Source: Lepraria neglecta
Taxonomy: Eukaryota > Ascomycota > Lecanoromycetes > Lecanorales > Stereocaulaceae
Assembly (NCBI GenBank): GCA_033220425.1
Contig: CM065649.1
Location: forward strand, 1,364,001-1,428,000
Length of the DNA stretch: 64,000 bases
Reading direction: 5' to 3'
Below the pieces are notes generated by a model. The model was not told the DNA's origin, searched no databases, and saw only the letters and a program-made list of their open reading frames with translations. Position numbers and translations under genes: made by a program. The first letter of the stretch is position 1. Each line of letters opens with the position of its first letter. This document shows positions 23,884 through 36,565 of this stretch, one piece after another.

Positions 23884-24552
23884 TGTTGCTGATGGGGGCG
23901 CTGATGTGAGGGCGATGGTTCGTAGGTTATAGGAGAAGGCTCAATTGACGCTTCTTAAGAGCCCAGAGTGCCGTAGAGGAGGCTCGGCCGATATTTCTGA
24001 CAGCTCGGGGTATTGTGGAGGTAGCTGAGGATGTTTCGTAGTGTATAATGCTGACTGGGGCGCCTAAAACTATGCCATTGTAGTGTTTATATCAAATGCT
24101 TATGCTGGGGACGATCTGTTTTTCAGGGAGGTCTGAAGGAATGGACAATTTCCAACTGCGAATGTCGGTGAAGTGGAAGGAGTAGAAGGGAGACAGACAT
24201 CTTTAGAGGTTGGCTGGGGCTTTCCTCATACAAAGTTGTTACAACTGTGAAGCAAGGGATTGAGGCGTAGCCAATAAACGATAACATGTGGGTATGTCGA
24301 TTTATTAATATCCGAGAGTTCGGCCGAGGGGTGTGGGGATATAGAGGTTGGGTGTCGCGTGATGAAATCATGCATCAGCCAAGTCAGCCTTATCAGGTTC
24401 CACTTTCGACCGCATTCGAGGTTCATCAGATATTTGGCGCATGAGCAAACTTGAGTCATTCTTTAATCGTTCATCCTTATCTCGAGGGCTACTTGAAGGA
24501 GAGACTCTGCCTGTGGGATCAGGCTGGGCGGGATTTGACAAGCTGAACCAAC
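23884..24552. other. Divergent intergenic region
   Basis: It lies between the small secreted-protein gene and the CK2 beta gene. No coding frame is convincing. Confidence 0.4.
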
Positions 24553-26121
24553 ATGGAGGATTTTAATAGTGAGACGGACAGTGATTATACGAGTTACTGG
24601 AGAGACTGGGTAGGTGGTTAAGCTTTCCATTTGTTTTCATTATCAGCGCCTTTATCATGATTTGAAACCCCTTTTGCGCTGTTCTGCGTCCTCTCGTTCT
24701 AAATCAAAACAGTTGGTAAGGTGTGTGGGGCCAGGTATGATCTCGATCAAGCATGTCAGTTGTGAATGAGAGAGCCCTGTCCTGGAATGCGCCCAGCAAC
24801 TACGAGGACTGCTGCTAAGCAAATTGGGATCCCACTATGGCATGGCTGCACCTTCCGCCATTTCGTTACTGGTTCCATGTAGATGCAAGAGCGAACGCTT
24901 CGCGAAGAATTCGAAGGTCACCAGCGCTCTTCTACACTCGACCCTCGTCGGGAAATCATCATCATTGTTATTATGGACGCATCGAAAACATGGGATCACA
25001 TCTTTCACTGCCCGAACGGAAATACATACCTATCGTGCCTTCGCTACCCGTCCAGTCGATCCATGAATATATTGAAGACCGTTGGGATTTTGACGAGATA
25101 GATGTCGATGAGGCAGACGATCTCCATGAGCTGCTTCTAAAGACAGACTATGAAGGCCATCTTCAGAGGCACTTTCTCAACACCATGGTAACCCTCCGGG
25201 AAAAGTGGATGGATAACAACGGCTTCGACCGAGAGCTTTCTAGATACAGCCAATCAACCTAAGAAGCTGCACATCTCTCCCTTCTTGGGATCTGTCGTTA
25301 GCATTTTATTAATCTTGTTTGACTTGTATCAGAGAGCCACTGTAACTAATGGATTTGTGTACAGTTCATCTCGTCTCGAGGCAATGAGTACTTCTGCGAA
25401 ATCGATGAAGACTACCTCACGGACCGCTTCAACCTGACCGGACTCAATACCGACGTTCAATACTACCAATACGCCCTCGACCTTGTTACTGATGTCTTTG
25501 ACCTTGACTGTGATGACGATATGCGGGAGCAGATTGAGAAGTCTGCTAGGCATCTATACGGCTTGGTCCATGCACGGTACATCACCACTACAAGAGGCCT
25601 AGCAAAAATGGTATGCCCAGTCCTTCTCGACAAAGGCTTTGAACTAAGTTCTACAGCTCGAAAAATACAAGAAAGGCGACTTCGGCAAATGCCCTCGAGT
25701 AATGTGCTCCTCACACCCCCTCCTCCCAACCGGCATGTCAGACATCCCACACGTCCAATCCGTCAAACTCTACTGCGGCAAATGCGAAGACCTCTACAAC
25801 CCCAAATCATCCCGCCACGCCAACATCGACGGCGCTTACTTTGGGACCTCCTTCCAGAACATCCTCTTCCAAGTTTACCCCGCTTTAATCCCCGAGAAAA
25901 CGATCGAGAGGTATCAACCGAGAATCTTTGGCTTCAAAGTGCATGCGGCCGCTGCGTTGGAGAGATGGCAGTCGGGGAGGAGGGAGGAGATTCAGGAGCG
26001 GTTGAAGGATGTGGGGTTAGATAGATGTTTCAAGGAAGATGTTGAGCTGGAGGACGATATGGAAGAGGATGATGATGAGATTGAGGTGTTGGATGTGGCG
26101 GATGAGGTGGTGGCTGAGTAA
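24553..26121 (+). CDS. ckb1: Casein kinase 2 regulatory (beta) subunit
   Basis: Three exons, 24553-24609, 25365-25610 and 25657-26121, give 255 residues. Exon 1 reads MEDFNSETDSDYTSYWRDW and joins FISSRGNEYFCEIDEDYL in exon 2, the invariant start of fungal CK2 beta. The zinc ribbon that makes the beta dimer is present as CPRVMC and later CGKC (about residues 135-170), followed by PKSSRHANIDGAYFGTSF. The C terminus (about residues 230-255) is a run of Asp/Glu, longer than in animal CK2 beta. The protein dimerises and docks two catalytic alpha subunits, controlling substrate choice of this constitutive Ser/Thr kinase. Intron 1 is 755 nt, far longer than any other here, and contains a 142-codon open frame (24837-25262) of unknown meaning. 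Intron 2 is 46 nt. Confidence 0.95.
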
Positions 26122-26879
26122 AGAGAGTGTGATGAGGACTAGACGACATAGTTAATAGCTTATTTAATTAGGAACATCGTGCGATGAGGCGTTCGGACTT
26201 CTAGAGACTATTTACAGATCTTCTCGGCGCATTACATAAGAAAAACTGCAAGCCCCAGTCCTCCTGGACCAAGTCACCATTCAGTTACTGCGGTGTACTT
26301 CGTGATTTTTAGCATTTACAGCTTCACGCTGCTTTCGCCTCTGCAGGCTGACTTGATGCACTCACTCTACACGATATTAAACGTCATCCGTTCGACGCCT
26401 CCCACTCTCTACCTCACGTCTTCACCATCGGTGCAATCTACGAATCAGAATCGTACATCAGACCGACCTGAGTCAGCCGACCCTGAAAATCCTAATGCAG
26501 TCAGCCATCGAACCTCTTTCCGTTTTGTTCCGAACACCGAGCTGGAAGATAATTGGTGGCTTTAAAATTCCTCTCTCCAGCACGCTCCTCACTCTGACGT
26601 GCGTTCGAGATGCTCCAATAGCATTCTTCAGCTCCCAGCGTCTCACCTCTGCGCCGTAGACCGCTCAGCGCAGCCGAATAAATACTTATCTTGCAGGTAG
26701 TGAGTGGATCCCTGTCAGAATGTGCATCTACAACGGTATTTCAAGTCTATTACTACAGTATGTTAGCTTAAGGGTTGCCTCCCTCCCATCATTCTTCTTC
26801 CCTCATATTAGACTACTTGTGGGCCCTTAGTTTTGTTGACGTTGGCCACCTTGTGAGGAAGTCCTCTCATCGTTCCAAT
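26122..26879. other. Intergenic
   Basis: A 90-codon frame at 26293-26565 lacks an ATG and shows no recognisable features. I treat the region as the 3' flank of ckb1 and the promoter of the membrane-protein gene. Confidence 0.4.
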
Positions 26880-28171
26880 ATGACGGATCAAAGACAGGCC
26901 AGTCTTTCCGAGCGAGCTCCCTGGGGAGTGGCTTCAATTGTCATCGACGCGGTTTTTCTTAGCCTTGGAGCCATTGCTCTTGTAATCCGGCTCAAATCCA
27001 GGAGTATTCAGGGCCGTCGGCTGTGTTTGAATGATTACACGGCGTTGTTATCCTGGGTACGAATAACGCTGCTTCCCTTGTGATCGCGACTAAATATTGT
27101 TTTATTGCAAGCCCTTCGCCGCTGGGCTAGTCATCATTACTGTTCTAGGTGAGCTCATTGCCTTCCTTGATAGAACCCAACTAATCAAGCAAAGATGTCG
27201 TGCACGGGGGGAGTGGGCAACATATACAAGATGTTGACCCAGCAGTTGATAAAACCATTATCCTAAAGGTATGGCCCAACCACTGTGTTAACAAATTTTT
27301 GAATTAATGCTCTCAAGCTTATTCCAGCGACCACGATCATCTACAACATAGCCGCTACCTTAGTCAAGGTCGCGCTTCTACATTTCTATATCACGATATT
27401 CGGACTGAACACTACATTTCGTTATGTAACATATGCAGTAATGGCTCTCGTCGTAGCTCTTGGCTGTGGGTGGATACTCGAGGCTGTGCTCATCTGCCGG
27501 CCACTTGACAAAGACTGGAACCCTCATCTCCATGGTGTCTGTGGATCCAACGACAGTGGCGTCCTTGTTGGTGGTATTCTCAATGTAATTATAGGCTTCA
27601 CCATGATCACCCTACCGATGCCGATGATCTGGAGGTTGCAGATGGCTCCACAAAGGAAGGTTGCCCTTACAGTTATCTTTGGTCTCGGCTTCATGTACGT
27701 GCTTGCACGTAGAGAGAGGCGAGTCAATGCTGACGGCAACGCAGCGTCTGCGGAGTATCTATCTTTCGAGTTGTCCTTGCAACACAAATGAACAAAGCCG
27801 ATTTCACATACAACGAAGCCAAACTCGGCATCATCACTAATCTAGAAGCCTATCTCGGAATAATTATTGCCTGCTTGTCAATGTTCCCGCCTACTCTCAA
27901 GAAAATGCTCGGCAATAAAGCGGGTCCAGACTCTCGGAACGTCATCTCGAGCAGCGTAGCTCGTCTTCGCTTCAAGAGCTCAAGACCCCGCTTATTTCGC
28001 AAATTCGATGATTTGTATCCCCTTACAGATCTGGAGGGGACGCAGAACGAAATCACTGGTCCTGATGGCAAATTAAACTCTTCGGTTGAGGACAGTACGA
28101 TTAAAATGCATCATCAGTCTGCGATCAAGGTCAAGCAAGACTGGGACTTCCGATCAGACAGCGCAATTTAG
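26880..28171 (+). CDS. Fungal rhodopsin-fold seven-helix membrane protein
   Basis: Five exons, 26880-27056, 27112-27148, 27195-27268, 27318-27694 and 27745-28171, splice in frame to 363 residues. Introns are 46-55 nt. The predicted protein has several hydrophobic helices: WGVASIVIDAVFLSLGAIAL, FAAGLVIITVL, TIIYNIAATLVKVALLHFYI, YAVMALVVALGCGWILEAVL, GVLVGGILNVIIGFTMITLP, a helix across the last splice site, and NLEAYLGIIIACLSMFPPTL. Conserved motifs are CRPLDKDWNP with a nearby CG pair, LPMPMIWRLQM, and TYNEAKLGIITNLE, all typical of the fungal rhodopsin-domain family of integral membrane proteins related to PTH11-type receptors. There is no CFEM domain. The cytosolic tail (about 80 residues) is polar. 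Its ligand is unknown. All seven helices need the exon structure given, which supports the model. Confidence 0.88.
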
Positions 28172-30667
28172 AAGGATTGTTGGAGTTTGGGGGTGGACTG
28201 GTGGAAACCAGGAACAAGTCTCTGGTGGCAATTCATGTTGAGTCAGGGCAGTCCTCGTTGCAGTCCTGCTTGAGCCTAGTGCTTGCAATTCTAAACTCAA
28301 GGAACAATTTGCGCGCCAGGAGTTCTGCTTAGACATCTAATTCCATACACAGAATGATGTCAAATTGAGCAGACGTCCACTTGAGCCCTGGTGGTACCCT
28401 TTAATGCTCACACAGAGCGTACAGTTCATCGATCCAAGAAATCAGTCCACTGCCCTAGTAATTGCAATAACATGATTGTGAATTGAAACTGCTAAAGTAG
28501 GTGTCGATGCGCTAGAATCTACCCATAATGATTGCTTCAACAGGGCTAAATGAGAGTACCCGGCCTTGAAATACCAACTCCAATGCCAAGCCATTTCAGC
28601 CCTACCGCGCGAGAACACTCACTAGCGCGGTTTTCAAAATTACCTACCGCACATTTCCTCCACTTCGTTAGCTTCTAGACGCTAGGCCATACTGTGCTAC
28701 ATGTGCTTCCTACCTCCAGATGAGATATGACTAGTAAGCAGCCCACTCTATCACCAGTCCCGCCTAGACATGATGAGCTATTTTACACGAACAATCCAAC
28801 ACCTATAATGTCATGCAGGAACACTACATACTCTAGAATTACTCTGATCTTCTCGTCGCAACTGCTACGATTGCTTCGCTGCTTCGACAGGAGTACCAGG
28901 CTGACCTATCGAAGACAGTGCTTGAACCTCACATTCAGCAGTCAGCTCCACCCTGGTCTCATATAAAAGGTACGGGCCTGCTCATGTTCCTATGCTGCTT
29001 CAACCCTCCTACGTGATGACCACATGACACGGAAAGGCATTCCTCAATCCGAACAATCAATGTCGATTCTGTCTCTACTAAGTTTCAGCCTTGTCTGACC
29101 TACACCTAAAGCTACATCTGTACTCGCTTCACGCTTGATGTGCTTAGCTAACAGAACTTTACATTCTTAGGTACTCCTCCTCCCTACCCAGCATCCTTCC
29201 ACCCTACACTGCAAGAACTCTATGAAGAACTTTGAACGAACGGGCGGACAGACTGCGTACTCGCCCGCTGATACCAATCAGTGCTGGGGCCTTACAAACC
29301 TCAGCCGGTGCCAGTAGGGCAATGTACTTGTTGAGAACTCGTCAACTGATCCACTTCACACCCCACTGAATGTTTGCCTCGTTAGCTTCGTCGGGCCATC
29401 GCTGACCTCCCTGCTAGTAGGTAATCACCTCCCATACCCCCACAAGGGTCTTTCAAGAAGCATGCAATCTATCGTCTGAAATGATGAACACTATTCACAC
29501 TGTTTGAACTGGATACTGCCTTGTAACGAGGGCAACTTCCGGTGATGAACGTACAAACACTGAAAATTCTGATTTAATGAGGTGTGTATTCATCTCCTCT
29601 CACTGAGAAGCAGCATAGCTGACGGGAAGGTGCTAAGCCTGATTCATAGATGAAGATTGCTTTGAACCGTACATCGATACTCGAGATGGACTGGAACTAT
29701 GGCTGACATGTGTTCGGTGTCGAAGTGTAGGCGTGATTATCTTGTACTCATGGCAATCCGAGCATAGGTCAGTCGCCACCTTCTTTCTCCCTTCCGCATC
29801 CTACCTGATGAATCCAAATATTCGCTGTGTTCTTTCCGAGACACGTCACTGAAGAAGCATATATTTCACCTTGGAGAACTGATACTGCTCATCCAATATT
29901 ATTGCTTTCACGAAAATTGCCTAAACCCAAAGCTAACGAACATCCAGGTTTATGAACAACGACTACTGTAAAGGCCCGTTCACGACTGATGCGTATTTGA
30001 AAGTTCGGGGATAGTGTCTCATAGCGGCTGTAGACTAATGCAGTTGAACAATAGGTACATAGCCATGAAATTCTGAGCCAATTTTAAACCGTGTATGCAT
30101 GCCCATGTAAACACTCATATCCTGGAACACATTCTAGATGCCGATTCTCAATCATATCCTCCTCACGGAAATATGCACTAACAAATCCATACCACCCACT
30201 ACCAGAGGTTTTCTATTAGGAGGAGCGTGATGCTGCCTTTGCGATGGATTTGTGGTAGACATAGATTCGGGTCTGAAATAGAACTGACTGTATAGGCTGC
30301 GCCTTGGGCTTCGTGAGCTAGACTACCAGTAGCGGTGTAGGGAGAAAAATCTACAGCCATTGAATAAGCTTCCCCTGGTTGTTCCTGTGTAACGCGGGCT
30401 ATGTTACATCCGATATAATCTGATCAGAGGATAACAACGAAAAAACCCCCAACGAGTCTATAGCACGCGTATCGAAGCCAGGAAGTTTTTTGAAAAAGGA
30501 AACGGGTTGAAAAAGGGGTTTTCTACGCCTTTGTGCATCCATTTGTAATGTGCTTCCAGTCGTGTGGCCCACACTCTAGCCTCCGTGCTCTCGATGCCCT
30601 CGCTAATCTGTACTAGGACCCTCATGCGGCCCATGAGGGAACGGCTAGGTTTACTAGTCGGTTCTTC
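28172..30667. other. Long region without recognisable genes
   Basis: These 2.5 kb contain only short open frames on both strands; the longest (28727-28966) has no recognisable features. Composition is balanced and not TA-shifted like the left block. I see no LTR, terminal inverted repeat or tRNA. It may hold long UTRs, an unrecognised non-coding RNA or an old decayed gene. Confidence 0.4.
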
Positions 30668-31925
30668 TTAAGTCAATGGATTGTCCTTGCTGGGCAGAAG
30701 ATAGTCCATGATCTTTTTGTTAACGTCATCGATTACATGGAGCATGAAATCCTTCAACGGCAGGGATAACATTATCCGGTCCCATATCCCTACCCAATCT
30801 CCTGATATCACTTTGATGTTATGCAGGAACAGGTATTCAAGCTTCGGCGAATCTAGGAGGAATTCTTCCAGCTTATCTCCCTGCGGATCAAGACATTCCA
30901 GGATAATTGATGTGAGCTTGGGAAACTTGCAACCTCTTATGATGGCATCGAAAGTTCCTTTGCCGGCTAGGTCGTCATCATCCATCATACTCGTGACTAA
31001 GATGTATAAACACTCCAGTTTGATCGCATGGGACAAAGCTGAAGCAACATCGCCACGCAAGAAGCATGTTTCGTTCGCGCCAACGAGATTATGGCACGGT
31101 TTGCCCATCCCGCTATTGGAGCTCACATCGAACGCCAGATGCAGCTTGGTCAACCTCGGAAGCACATGGGCCAGAGAACGAGCCTGTGGACCCGAGGAAT
31201 TGAACGCGCTGAAGGACAGGGACGTGAGTACGCCGTCCCAATCATTGACGTACTCCATATCGATTTCAGTGATGGCAGACCCAAACTTGTCTAGGGTAAG
31301 CATTGCAGGATGCAAGAGACCCAAAGCGCAAGGCCAGCGATCTGAGAGAGGATCCGGTAGACACTCCTCACCGTGAAGTATACAGTCGTCGAAGTCACCA
31401 ACGCACAATTCGTCGCGGTCGAATCCCTGCCGGTCGTAAAGATTTTCTGGCTCTCCGATGATCACTTTTCGTAAGTTCTTGGCTTTACTTAAAGCCGAAC
31501 ACAAACTGACGACGAATTTCGGCACTGTTGTATAGACTCTCTTCTTCTTCGCGCTTCTTCTCATATAGGTCGTAGAAAAGCCTGAGGTGAGCTTTGAAAG
31601 CCTACCTAAGACTTTTGTCGTTATGGCAGTTCTGGGCCTTCGTCTCCTCGAATAAGGTCTTCGCCTCTTTTGTGTATTCATTGAGGGTCAGCTTCCGGTG
31701 AATGGCTGGACGAACGACAAGTGTGGTTAGATGCGAGCTGAAACGTCCAACTACTCGCTCTGTGAGGTCTAGCCGAGCGCGGTCTGGGGAGATGACAATC
31801 TTTTTGAAAAGAAGAGGAGAGGAGAATTCTTCGAAGCTTTTGCATACGAGACAGCAATATTTCAACGTCCATTTGTCGAGGAGATTGAAGATGAGGCGTA
31901 GGACCTCTGGGGGTTGTGTTTCCAT
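30668..31925 (-). pseudogene. F-box/leucine-rich protein, family II, broken
   Basis: The minus strand starts with METQPPEVLRLIFNLLDKWT, then CLVCKSFEEFSSPLLF, a clear F-box region. The body aligns along its length with the intact family member at 43032-44474. Examples are VVSLCSALSKAKNLRKVIIG against VVQLCSALSKVPRLRKLVIG, LLHPAMLTLDKFG against LLHPAMLALDTFG, and CKFPKLTSIILECLD against CRFPKLTSLMLEGFF. Two lesions separate the halves. One is an in-frame TAG after residue 107. The other is a one-base shift near 31525, where the family's SS/SAEF segment should run into VV.LCSAL. No GT-AG intron of normal length bridges either site in frame. Full length would be about 415 residues. It is probably recently dead, as the rest is well preserved. 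An assembly error at both sites is less likely. Confidence 0.75.
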
Positions 31926-32831
31926 ATTTGCCTAGTACTCCAAAGGCAGGACGACGTTGCCAGTAGGTTGAACAAGAGTCAAGGTAGGAATGACTTGAAA
32001 GGATCGATCAGGTAACAATTGCACTCGAGGTTCGAGCAGAAAAGGGTCGAGAGATGGATGTCTTCAATCAGAATAGATTGCATGGCGTAAAAAAAAACGG
32101 AGGTGGCTGAGAAGACCTCCAAACAAACTTGTGATTGTGACATCTTCAACATTGGAACCCTCAAGGCTTTTCTTAATGGGCCACTGTATATGGACGCTCC
32201 TCTGCTGATGGAGCTCACTGCGGGAAATGCCACAAGCCAATTGATTATGATGGCCACCATCTGACAATTGATTTCGTGCACACTTCTCCAACGGCCAAAC
32301 CGAGCATTAGTAGATGCAATAAGCCCGAAGAGAGTAGTCACCGACTCTTTAAGCAGTAGTTCCAAAGGCTCATCCCATTATAGGTCTACAAAATCTTCAA
32401 ATAGGCTCTAATTGAGCGTTTAGTATATCCTCATAAATATGGAACGTCCTAATGCTTGCCCTATTCAGTATCACAGAATGGCGAGATATACCAATTGTTT
32501 CGGAACTTTACCGTATCTCACCTCCAGAATTGAGGATGCTCGCTCTACAAGATTGCCATTGAAGACCTTGAGTATTGGGTTGCACGGAATTAAAAGAAGA
32601 CACTGCATCTCATCTCTCGAACTATGGTTGCCAGCAATGTCAGTGAAACTTTTGACTTGCTTGATTGTATTGCTTCTTCAAATAAGCATGGCCTGCTTCA
32701 TGGGTTTGAGACCCCTCCTTTGCTTTGCCATCACGACTTATGTACTGTACGAAGCTAGCACTCTTTGCGGGCTAGCAGTCCTTGCTGGCCGCTCCTATTG
32801 GCAATTGCTCGTAATAGATGTTGCCTCAATG
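31926..32831. other. Spacer between two minus-strand F-box pseudogenes
   Basis: Short open frames occur on both strands but none matches family II or has recognisable features. A run of nine A residues lies near 32088-32096. Confidence 0.4.
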
Positions 32832-34120
32832 TAATCTAGCGTAACGCTCATGGAATCCTCCGCCACCACATTCCAGAATCGCCTGTCTCCGATTCGCAAA
32901 ATCCGTTGCATACTTCTCCATTACGTCAGCCGAGAACGGATTCGGCCCATTGCGTAGGTAAAATCCCTCGATAATGCTCCAGTAGTTCTTGAAATTTCCA
33001 ACAGAGCTCTCACCATCTTCGTCGAAGTTACCATAGAGATGATTGAGCTAGACGCTCTTTAGAGCTAGGAGATTTTTAGTCCTGACCGCAAAGCGCTCCC
33101 ACGAACCTTCCGTGAGGGTGTAGGCAAGAAAGCTAAGCTGATCAAGTCCTTTAGGACGCTTAAGGAAAGTGGCGAGCTGTGCTTCCGTAGAATTGAAGTT
33201 GGCTAAGATGAGGGACTTGAGCTTCGGTAATGTAGCATCTCCAAGGACCGTCATGAAGGTCGACATCTCCCTCTTCTCGGCTTCGCTTTCGTAAACATCC
33301 AAGCACAGACAACGTAGGTTGGTCGCGGTGCAAACAAGACGGACAGCGATGCTCCTACGGCTGAAGTCCCCATGACGTCAGTCATCAAGTTCCAAGCTCA
33401 GTCGCAGTTTGGTCAGATTAGAGAATTGCGCAGCGATGTTGTCGAATTTCTCTAGCGGCACGCGGAAGTCGCTGATCGGAGAATTCAGCCAACCCTAGAT
33501 TTGTGATGGATAGGATGAGCAATATTGAATCCCAAGGCTTATTCTGTGCATAGGCGACGAATCCAGAGGCTGGCTCTACTTGGAAATCTTGATGCTAAGC
33601 ATCCGATAATGTGCATTCTTCCAGCGGACATGCTGGTCCGATGTTCCAGGTACTGAAACCTTGAATCTGCTCATTGGTTAGATCCCTTGTACTCAAAGTA
33701 TCGGTCAGGATGACGTTTCGTAGATTTGGGAGACTTCCCCATGAAAACATGAGAAATGCTAGACATTCACCACCCTTGTACACCGCTTGCTGCTCCTTGC
33801 GCTATCTGCAATACCGCTCATAACCATCCGTCCATTTGTGATCACTGGGACGATCGACTCCCGGGATCTCGTGCTGTCGCTCGGCGCCTCTCTTATAATC
33901 ATGTTCAGTCAGCTGTTGGTGTATGAGGAGGAGAAGACCATAGTGCGAATGTGGGTCTTGAATCGATCGATAACGAGTTTCGCGATCTTCATGTCTGCCA
34001 GGCCCGTCGAGATGTACACTTGACCGAAGAGAATTGGCGTAGAGGCTTGCTCGAATGCTTTGGAAACAAGGCGGACATTCTTCAGGTCCGTGAGAATCTC
34101 CTGGGGAACATCTATTGTGC
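32832..34120 (-). pseudogene. F-box/leucine-rich protein, family II, heavily decayed
   Basis: Fragments in order on the minus strand match the intact 43032 gene. DVPQEILTDLKNVRLVSKAF (near 34113-34054) corresponds to the F-box and its VRLTCKAFEQ half. GGECLAFLMFSWGSLPNLRN (33770-33710) corresponds to GEFVVQLCSALSKVPRLRK. ATLPKLKSLILANFNSTEAQ (near 33237-33178) corresponds to CRFPKLTSLMLEGFFSEESE. GSWERFAVR corresponds to GSWEKFADR, and FYLRNGPNPFSADVMEKY (near 32960-32900) corresponds to FWLRCGHNPFTEKTL. The pieces fall in several frames with stops between them and part of the F-box helix is missing. It is a clear pseudogene, more decayed than its neighbour at 30668. Confidence 0.75.
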
Positions 34121-34863
34121 TTGCGTTGTATTGGTAAGGCTAGAATCGGGAGTGTAACTTTAGGGTGATTGGTTCAAGAGCAAACGATGGAGTAGGAGGG
34201 ATGAAGTGAGTACCAGAAAGCCAGTACGAAGTGCAGTGATCGAGCTGTGGCTCGCAGCAAGCCCAGTCCCAGTGTGGTAGTTGTAACCTCGTTCAAAACA
34301 AGGACAAGAGGGCAATTTTCAAAACGAGCGAAGATTCAGGAGTTATGATCTTGATGTCGTTGAGACAAGGATGAGTGAGGACTGTCAAGAATAAGGTGAG
34401 GTGTGAAGATCACAAGCGTAGAAATTGTAATCCTATTGAGGATCAGGTTGCCAGAAACTGCTCGAGAGTGAATGAGGACCGACGGAGGTATGAGAAGGTC
34501 AGTCACACTAATACTCAATTACTCAGTCTCCCTGAAGTGAGAGTTGCTAGAGTCTCGGGTTAGGGAGTGGTGATGTTAGTGTTGACTTTAAGTGAAGTAA
34601 TCACCAATATATCAACAACGTTGAGCAGGGCATTCACTTTCACAATTGGCAGAAGAATTCGGATAATCCCCCAACTCAACGGTCAAGGTATTTGATACCG
34701 ATGGTTAACAACCACATCTGGACCGTCAATTTAAGAAGTTCAAGTTGTTAACCGCTCCACTTCAACTCTACACTATCTCTGTGGACAATGCCCTCTTTCT
34801 CAATACACTTCCAACCACCTTGCCCTCAACCACAACGCCTTTTGGGTACACCAGACGCACTAC
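34121..34863. other. Divergent spacer between two F-box pseudogenes
   Basis: No convincing coding frame. Possible 5' exons of the next locus lie near 34789, where an ATG opens a short frame. Confidence 0.4.
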
Positions 34864-36271
34864 GTGTCTCATTCAACGGCTGTTAACCACTACAAGACTC
34901 GTACATTTCGGTATATTGCAGTCCTATCGACATCCGATCCTTGGTTGGAAGCCATCACACACCACCGAACCAGGGACGCTCCTCCTGAGGTATTGTGCCT
35001 CATATTCGGCCATCTGCCAAACAAATTCGCCTTGAAGGCGGTTCGGCTGGTCTGCAAAACCTTCGACCAAGTCGCAGTTCCCCTGCTATTCGACCCAATC
35101 TACATGTCAGACAAGCAAGCCGACATGAAGATTGCCAATCTCACCGTCCTCCGGTTTTGTGCTTACGTCCGCACCCTCGTGCTCAAATCTGTTTACCACA
35201 TATCAAAGACTCGACCTGAAATCTCTCATGATACGTATCGCCGTCCCCATTGGTGCGAGTGTTTCCATGACCGTGTGCAGCATGCTTGGAAGATCAACGA
35301 AGGACTACACGCAGAGGAACAAGAAGCCACCAAGAGTGGCGAGTGCGTTGCACAGCTTTGCTACGCTCTAAGAAAAATACAAAATCTTGACAAAATAGTG
35401 ATCACAACGTTTGGAAGCAATCGCGTCATGTCCCAAGAAGCCTAGTGGCTCATGGATCTCTGCTCTTAGATTTCCCCTGCCCAATGGCAAAGTGTAACTT
35501 GAGCTACATGAATTATATGTACGACGAAATGCCACAGTCTGGTTTCGAACGAAATGAAGCGGAGCTTTGGCACATGCTGCTCCTCGCTTTGGCAGTCACA
35601 AAGACCACACTCAAGGAGATCACGTCGGTCGACGAGGACTGCGAGCATGCACTATCTGTTAACGCTTCTAGGATGTCGCAGCCACAGGCCCGCAATCTGG
35701 CGGGACAGCTTCCAGTGCTTGAGAACGATTCGCTTGTCCTTATTCCAGTGTGAGGGCGGTTACGACATTCCAGAGGTCGTCTCAAACTCAAGGACATATC
35801 GCCAAAGATTTGGCTACTGCTTGCAATTTGGAATGCATCCACATCACCACTGCCGAACATACTGAAGGGCCTCGGTACCATCCAAGGATCGGTACAACAT
35901 TCCGAGCTATTTTTGGAGCCTGCACGTTCCCCAGACTCAGGTCATTTACTCTCTGGTGCATCGATTCAACTGAAGAAGAATTCTTGGATTTCCTCGAGGG
36001 CTCGCCATCTATCGAGTACCTCGAACTCGATTCTATGGCCCTCATGTCAGGATCTTGGGAACATGCAGCGAACATCATGAAAGCAACCCTGCCATTGAAG
36101 AAAGTAGTATTCCGCCAATTTAATTTGGGATTGCCCCAACCATTCTCTCAGGTAGAGTTCAATGATGTACCGCACATGATCGAGAAGTTCTTCTTCGGCA
36201 GCGGCAGGAATCCGTTCATCAAGGCAGTACTCCAGGAGTTGCATTCTCTGAACAGGTTTTCGGCCTCCTGA
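34864..36271 (+). pseudogene. F-box/leucine-rich protein, family II, broken by frame shifts
   Basis: The frame from 34864 contains APPEVLCLIFGHLPNKFALK, VRLVCKTFDQVAVPLLFDPI and VAQLCYALRKIQNLDKIVI, matching the start of the 43032 gene. The reading then moves to a second frame (35445 on; LWHMLLLALA and ARNLAGQLPVL), briefly a third (RLSLFQCEGG near 35730), and finally the frame from about 35780 (CNLECIHITTAEHTEG, CTFPRLRSFTLWCIDSTEEE, GSWEHAANIMK, FFFGSGRNPFIKAVL). All blocks are in family order, so at least three shifts have occurred. No normal introns explain them. The first frame opens with GTG, so a start exon is also uncertain. It is divergent from the pseudogene at 32832. Confidence 0.75.
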
Positions 36272-36565
36272 AAAGCCTCTCAAGACTGGTTAACAACCGA
36301 GCAATCGCACGATCGTTCGGAACTTGGCCATTCCCTTTGCCACAATCTCGGTCGTTCCGCCATCTGCTCAGCCCCACCCATTGGAGATCCCCTCAGACAA
36401 ATTTTCAGTCATCGGCTCGGCTCCCCCCTAGGATGTTAATTGCTCGGGTCGCAGCTCTTGGCTCTTTTCTATTTCAACTTACCATTTCTTCGCGCAGAAC
36501 ACCATCTTTCCTTGTCGTGACTTTTGCAGCCACCAAATCATTGAAGCCAATTTTTTCGATCCCAG

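Noticed and set aside
32439-32834. 131-codon plus-strand frame with hydrophobic stretches
   Set aside because: It starts with ATG but has no recognisable family and ends against the decayed F-box locus on the other strand. The hydrophobic stretch is weak evidence for a gene.
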